Below, piece by piece: positions 60,383-64,000 of a DNA stretch of 64,000 nucleotides. Source of the DNA: Halodesulfovibrio aestuarii DSM 17919 = ATCC 29578 (lineage in GTDB: Bacteria; Desulfobacterota; Desulfovibrionia; Desulfovibrionales; Desulfovibrionaceae); the NCBI RefSeq assembly GCF_000384815.1, contig NZ_ARQF01000021.1:1054001-1118000 (forward strand). Direction: 5' to 3'. The notes beneath the pieces are model-generated. The model had not been told where the DNA came from, searched no databases, and was given only the letters and a program-made list of their open reading frames with translations. Position 1 is the stretch's first letter. Every line of letters begins with the position of its first letter. A program made the position numbers and the translations under genes.

Positions 60383-60574
60383 ATGCTTAGTGCTGTTAAA
60401 CGATTTATTACTGAAGAACGCGGTGCGAGTGCAGTTGAATATGCACTTTTGATTGCGCTAATCGCTATGGCTATCATTGGTGGTGCGACACTGCTGGGTA
60501 CAACCCTTGATGAAAAGTACAATGATGTTGCTGGGCAGGTTGAAGAAGCAGGAGCTCAACCCGGAGGCCAGTAA
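60383..60574 (+). CDS. flp: Flp/Fap pilin 2
   Basis: 63-residue prepilin, paralogue of pilin 1. RGASAVEYALLIALIAMAIIGGATLLGTTLDEKYNDVAG (quoted as RGASAVEYALLIALIA) keeps the cleavage Gly and the Glu-Tyr pair. ACAGGAGCC precedes the ATG. The spacer upstream has a duplicate downstream of this gene, so the two pilins arose by tandem duplication. The C-terminus ends in Gly/Gln-rich residues. Confidence 0.93.
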   Translation: MLSAVKRFITEERGASAVEYALLIALIAMAIIGGATLLGTTLDEKYNDVAGQVEEAGAQPGGQ

Positions 60575-60622
60575 CAAACACCGATCAGGTGAACGAAAGA
60601 CGCCGAAGATATTGTATGGGCA

Positions 60623-60692
60623 CCGTGAACATCCTTCTTACCGGAAGCGTGGTGCACTGTGCCCTTTTATACTGTGTGGTCATACATTGATC
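60623..60692 (+). repeat. Intergenic segment repeated after pilins, copy 2
   Basis: Second copy of the segment at 60232-60302, diverged at roughly a third of positions. Confidence 0.6.
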
Positions 60693-60766
60693 AAACAACT
60701 GAAACCGCGAGCCAACAAGTTTCTACCTCATGCGGGTCAAAACCTTCAGAACTTGCACCAGTAACT

Positions 60767-60795
60767 GCCCTGACAACGTCAGGGCTTCAGTTTTC
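60767..60795 (+). terminator. Terminator after pilin 2
   Basis: GCCCTGAC-AAC-GTCAGGGC, perfect 8-bp stem followed by TTCAGTTTTC. The T run is broken, so it may be partial. Nothing else was recognised in 60796-61069. Confidence 0.65.
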
Positions 60796-61069
60796 AAAAA
60801 CCGCTCCTCTCCCCTGCATTATACACGCGACACCTCCAACCATTCCTTTCCATATCCAGTTATCCGGAACCATCCCTTCCTGTTCATCCCTCGAGTTATA
60901 CGAATGTCATTCGGGCAAATAACAGTCCATCTCAAGCAACATTTATACTCGTTATCAACAATAGAACATATTCACAAAAGTCAAAAACATGTACTATGCA
61001 ATAACTATTGACAATTTTGCCCTGCGGGCTTGTTGCAAAAAAGCAATATCTGTCAATAAGGAGCCCTCA

Positions 61070-61342
61070 ATGGTTAATGCGATTAAAAAATTTACAATGC
61101 AAAAACGCGGTGCAAGCGCAGTTGAATATGGAATTTTAATTGCTCTTGTTGCTGTCGCGTTCATTGGTGGTGCAAATCTCCTAGCCTCGCATCTGGACAG
61201 CAAGTTCAGTGCAGTAGCTAACGAACTTAGCACCACCCAATCGGATAACGGCAGCGACGCTGCAACCGCAACAGATAATGCGGCAAATAACAACTCCGGC
61301 AACTCAGACAAGAAGAATAAGAAAGGTAAAAAAGATAAATGA
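61070..61342 (+). CDS. Flp/Fap pilin 3 with Lys-rich tail
   Basis: 90-residue prepilin-like protein. The Flp motif is intact (RGASAVEYGILIALVAVAFIGG), but the C-terminus is extended by about 40 residues: an Asn/Asp/Ser/Thr/Ala stretch and then a run of Lys (SDKKNKKGKKDK). AAGGAG precedes the ATG. Compared with pilins 1 and 2 it is more diverged and could be a minor pilin or a subunit with a surface-exposed basic tail. It is followed 63 bases later by cpaA. Confidence 0.88.
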   Translation: MVNAIKKFTMQKRGASAVEYGILIALVAVAFIGGANLLASHLDSKFSAVANELSTTQSDNGSDAATATDNAANNNSGNSDKKNKKGKKDK

Positions 61343-61405
61343 CCGGCGACAGCCAGCAACAACTAACTGTTTCGGTAGTGCATTATGGAATACCTCAAGG
61401 ACACC

Positions 61406-61957
61406 ATGGACATACTTCTTATTGGAATCGTTGTAATCTGCGCGTTGTTTGATCTGCGATCGCAAATAATACCAAACGTAATTGTACTTCCTGCGATTCT
61501 TATATTTTGGGGAGCACATTATGCTTTTGATGGAATGTCCGGCCTTAACGCCTCCATGACCGGTACGGGGCTGGCATTTTTATTTTTCTTCATTCCCTAC
61601 AAGCTCGGTGTGCTCGGGGCTGGAGATGTAAAACTGTTTATGGCTGTCGGGGCATGTCTTGGCCCCAAAGGTACTGTCACAACATTCTTATTCACCAGTT
61701 TAGCCGGAGGGTTGTATGCGTTAATTGTGCTCATTCGCCATAAAAATGCATTACGCAGGTTCTTTAATAAACTGTTCGGCTGGGCTGTTGTGTCACTGGG
61801 CACTCGCAAGCTCAACCTGTTCCCTGAAGACGCGGAGTATCAAATGCCGATGCTTTGCTACGGCGTGGCCATTGCGGCAGGTACACTGACAACTGTTATG
61901 CTGTCACACCTTTACCCTAATCTCTTGATCTTAAACATTTTAGAGGGATTATCATGA
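61406..61957 (+). CDS. cpaA: Prepilin peptidase CpaA/TadV
   Basis: 183-residue type IV prepilin peptidase (peptidase family A24) with about six helices. The two catalytic aspartates are in ALFDLRSQIIPN and GVLGAGDVKLFMAVG, the second being the GxGD motif. It lacks the N-terminal methylase domain of PilD, as usual for Tad systems. The ATG at 61406 is chosen over one seven codons upstream because AAGGAC lies six bases before it. Its last codons overlap the cpaB start (ATGA). It would cleave the three Flp prepilins. Confidence 0.92.
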   Translation: MDILLIGIVVICALFDLRSQIIPNVIVLPAILIFWGAHYAFDGMSGLNASMTGTGLAFLFFFIPYKLGVLGAGDVKLFMAVGACLGPKGTVTTFLFTSLAGGLYALIVLIRHKNALRRFFNKLFGWAVVSLGTRKLNLFPEDAEYQMPMLCYGVAIAAGTLTTVMLSHLYPNLLILNILEGLS

Positions 61958-62787
61958 ACACCAGACGGTTAGTGATACAACTTTCCATAGCCATCGCGCT
62001 CGCTGTGATTACCGGATACCTTACCATCAACTGGATGCAATCCCTTCCCCGCGGGGATGTTACTAAAGCGCCAACAGGTGAAACGGTTCCTGTAGTTGTT
62101 GCAAAAACCACTATCGCCCCCGGAACAGTGATCAATGAAAACATGATCACCGTTAAAAATTTTTTAGAGAACAACAAGCCTAAAAGCGCTTTTGGCTCAG
62201 CCGAAGATGTGAGCGGGCGCGTAGCCATCTACACCATCCACACAAGCGAGATCATCACAGATACCCTGCTCGCCTCTCGTGATGTCGACGTCGGCGGTGT
62301 AGGTGCGTTGATTCCTCATGGAAAGAGAGCAATGGCAGTACAAGGAAACAAGGTACTTGGCCTTTCAGGACTCATTCGCCCGGGGGACATCGTTGATGTT
62401 CTTGTTTCCTTCAGGATGAAAGACAAAAGCATAACCAAAGTAGTGCTTGAAAACCTGAAAGTTCTCGCCACGGGTAAAGAACTTGTTGCAAGCGCGGACG
62501 GCAAAAAATCCTCTCCTATTGATGTATACACCCTTGAAGTAACACCGGATGAAAGCGAAATTCTGGCTCTTGCCGCGACCAACGGTACTCTTCATTTTGC
62601 ACTACGCCACAGATCAGATGGAGAAACCGTATTGACCGAAGGTGCAGATGCGAAAAAAACCCTGTCTTCGTACAGGGGGAGCAAACCCAAAAATAAAGAA
62701 GAGGCCGTCACTATCACTTCAGACGAACCCCAGTATAGTATTGAGATTCTCAGGGGTAACATACGCAACACCATTCGTGTGAAGTAA
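61954..62787 (+). CDS. cpaB: Tad pilus assembly protein CpaB/RcpC
   Basis: 277 residues. An N-terminal membrane anchor or signal (about 8-28) is followed by a SAF domain (VPVVVAKTTIAPGTVINENMIT in part) and a second beta region with IPHGKRAMAV and LIRPGDIVDVLVSF, the usual CpaB layout. It acts in the periplasm, probably with the CpaC secretin. It overlaps cpaA by 4 bases and precedes cpaC by 22. Confidence 0.92.
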   Translation: MNTRRLVIQLSIAIALAVITGYLTINWMQSLPRGDVTKAPTGETVPVVVAKTTIAPGTVINENMITVKNFLENNKPKSAFGSAEDVSGRVAIYTIHTSEIITDTLLASRDVDVGGVGALIPHGKRAMAVQGNKVLGLSGLIRPGDIVDVLVSFRMKDKSITKVVLENLKVLATGKELVASADGKKSSPIDVYTLEVTPDESEILALAATNGTLHFALRHRSDGETVLTEGADAKKTLSSYRGSKPKNKEEAVTITSDEPQYSIEILRGNIRNTIRVK

Positions 62788-62809
62788 CCACAAAACAAAG
62801 GAATCCCCC

Positions 62810-64000
62810 GTGACAAAGCAGACAAATTTTCAAAACATCCTTATAGGTGCAATAATCTGTTTTCTGACACTTGCGCTGGCCACACAAGCATCAGCGCGAA
62901 AAGATAAGTTCTTACTGCTGAAAGATATAGGCCGCATTGAAACTACGGCCGGTAAGTCTGTCATTCTGCAGAGTGAACAAAACATTCGCCGAATAAGCAT
63001 TGCCAATCCGGACATTGCGGATGTGACTCTGCTCTCCCGAAATCAAGTGTACCTGAACGGCAAAAAAATCGGCACTACCACTCTTTCCTTATGGGGAGCT
63101 AACGAAGGCTTACTGCACGTCTTCGACGTAGTTGTCACACGTGATGTAACAGGGCTTAAACGCCTTATCAGACAAGTGCTTCCTAACGAATCAGATATCA
63201 GAATCAATGCAGCCAGCGGCTCACTTTCACTGTCCGGTGCAGTCAAAGATCCGGAAAGTGTAACCACGTCTATTGCTCTGGCAGAAGCCTACGCTCCCGG
63301 AAAAGTCATCAACCTTATGAAGGTGTGCGGCGTACAGCAGGTTATGCTTGAAGTTCGCGTTGCTGAAGTATCTAAGAGCGTTCTGAAACGATTAGGGCTT
63401 AACCTTGCCTACATCAAAAGCGGCCAACTGCTGGATGGTGAAGTATTCTACACGTTCCTGAACTCCCTTACCGGTTTTAATGATCAGGGTAATTTCAGTT
63501 TAGCTGAGAACATCGACTCCGCATTTACATTTAAGGCCGGGGGCGCAAGCTGGAGTGGCTTTGTAGACGCGCTCAAACAAAACGGTCTGCTTAAAGTTCT
63601 CGCTGAGCCGAATGTCGTCTGCCAAAGCGGACAGAGCGGCAGCTTCCTTGCCGGTGGTGAGATTCCGATTCCTGTTCCGCAAGGTCTTGGCACCGTTGGT
63701 ATTGAATACCGCGAATTCGGCGTAAGCCTCGAGTTTAAGCCAACTGTCCTCGGTAATGGCAGAATCAATGTGAAAGTACGTCCTGAAGTATCTGAACTTG
63801 ATTACAACAACGGCACAACCATATCCGGCACCAGAGTTCCAGCGCTTACAACCCGCAGGGTTGAAACCACTGTAGAACTGGCAGAAGGTCAAAGCTTCGC
63901 CATTGGCGGGCTTATTAAAGACACCATGCGGGAAACATTAGATAAATTCCCACTACTGGGTGATGTGCCTGTTCTTGGCATGCTGTTCCGCAGCTCTGAA
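62810..64000 (+). CDS. cpaC: Tad secretin CpaC/RcpA, 3'-truncated
   Basis: The frame is open from a GTG at 62810 (AAAGGAATCCCCC upstream) to the end of the window, 397 codons. The signal peptide ends ATQASA. Then come the secretin N-terminal domain (GKSVILQSEQNIRRISIANPDIADV in part), a BON-like stretch (LPNESDIRINAASGSLSLSG), and the secretin core start (VMLEVRVAEVSKSVLKRLGLN; GQSGSFLAGGEIPIPVPQG; FKPTVLGNGRINVKVRPEVSELD in part). It would form the outer-membrane channel of the Flp pilus. The C-terminus lies outside the window. Confidence 0.93.
   Translation, partial: MTKQTNFQNILIGAIICFLTLALATQASARKDKFLLLKDIGRIETTAGKSVILQSEQNIRRISIANPDIADVTLLSRNQVYLNGKKIGTTTLSLWGANEGLLHVFDVVVTRDVTGLKRLIRQVLPNESDIRINAASGSLSLSGAVKDPESVTTSIALAEAYAPGKVINLMKVCGVQQVMLEVRVAEVSKSVLKRLGLNLAYIKSGQLLDGEVFYTFLNSLTGFNDQGNFSLAENIDSAFTFKAGGASWSGFVDALKQNGLLKVLAEPNVVCQSGQSGSFLAGGEIPIPVPQGLGTVGIEYREFGVSLEFKPTVLGNGRINVKVRPEVSELDYNNGTTISGTRVPALTTRRVETTVELAEGQSFAIGGLIKDTMRETLDKFPLLGDVPVLGMLFRSSE

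Noticed and set aside
1-64000. tRNA, rRNA, CRISPR array, insertion sequence or prophage
   Set aside because: No T-arm consensus, regularly spaced repeats, transposase, integrase (other than XerC) or phage structural gene was recognised in reading both strands. A covariance search would be needed to exclude short RNA genes.

Overview
The window looks like chromosomal DNA of a marine, sulfate-reducing deltaproteobacterium of the Desulfovibrio/Halodesulfovibrio type. The reasons are a G+C content that looks mid-40s percent by eye, the fused 858-residue radical SAM/DUF2344 protein, the Lon protease carrying a receiver domain, polar-flagellum genes under sigma-54 promoters, and intergenic repeats that begin GCCTCCGGCGG. 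The genus is inference. No tRNA, rRNA, CRISPR array, phage or insertion sequence was recognised.

Layout. 1-1571: end of an acyl-CoA ligase and D-aminoacyl-tRNA deacylase. 1.8-10.9 kb: motility (STAS protein, FapA-like protein, MotA, MotB, FliK and two tandem flagellins), with sigma-54 promoters before fliK and the first flagellin. 11-24.8 kb: housekeeping (RNase III, a BioD/DRTGG protein, an MFS carrier, an Sm-like protein, the radical SAM protein, a minus-strand CpoB-like/DprA/XerC operon, a membrane protein, IlvE). 24.8-25.8 kb: an RRM protein gene between two inverted 114-bp repeats. 25.9-29.5 kb: argF-argG-argH on the minus strand. 30-37.5 kb: UPF0280 protein, photolyase-family protein, carriers and several small proteins. 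37.7-40.8 kb: modA-modB and a protein with two RNase H-like folds. 41.2-49.8 kb: a stress and anion-export regulon. 50-55 kb: cupin/AraC pair and an acid-resistance amino acid decarboxylase/antiporter pair. 55.2-59.1 kb: a four-gene ATP-grasp ligase/retropepsin/inactive transglutaminase cassette. 60-64 kb: the start of a Tad (Flp) pilus locus, with three pilins, CpaA, CpaB and a truncated CpaC secretin.

The most interesting unit is 41.2-49.8 kb. A six-gene minus-strand operon (two universal-stress proteins, a TauE/SafE exporter and three small proteins) is preceded by a sigma-54 promoter and three copies of a 15-bp palindromic site about 97, 127 and 180 bp upstream of the predicted transcription start. 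Next to it lie a histidine kinase, an NtrC-type sigma-54 activator, and a Lon protease whose substrate-recognition domain is missing and which has a response-regulator receiver between its helical region and its AAA+ domain. This suggests one kinase may control both transcription and proteolysis. Other notable points are a 15-bp inverted repeat that would hide the start codon of the photolyase-family gene, loss of recognisable Fe-S cysteines in that protein, two short genes (35 and 55 codons), and several structured leaders.
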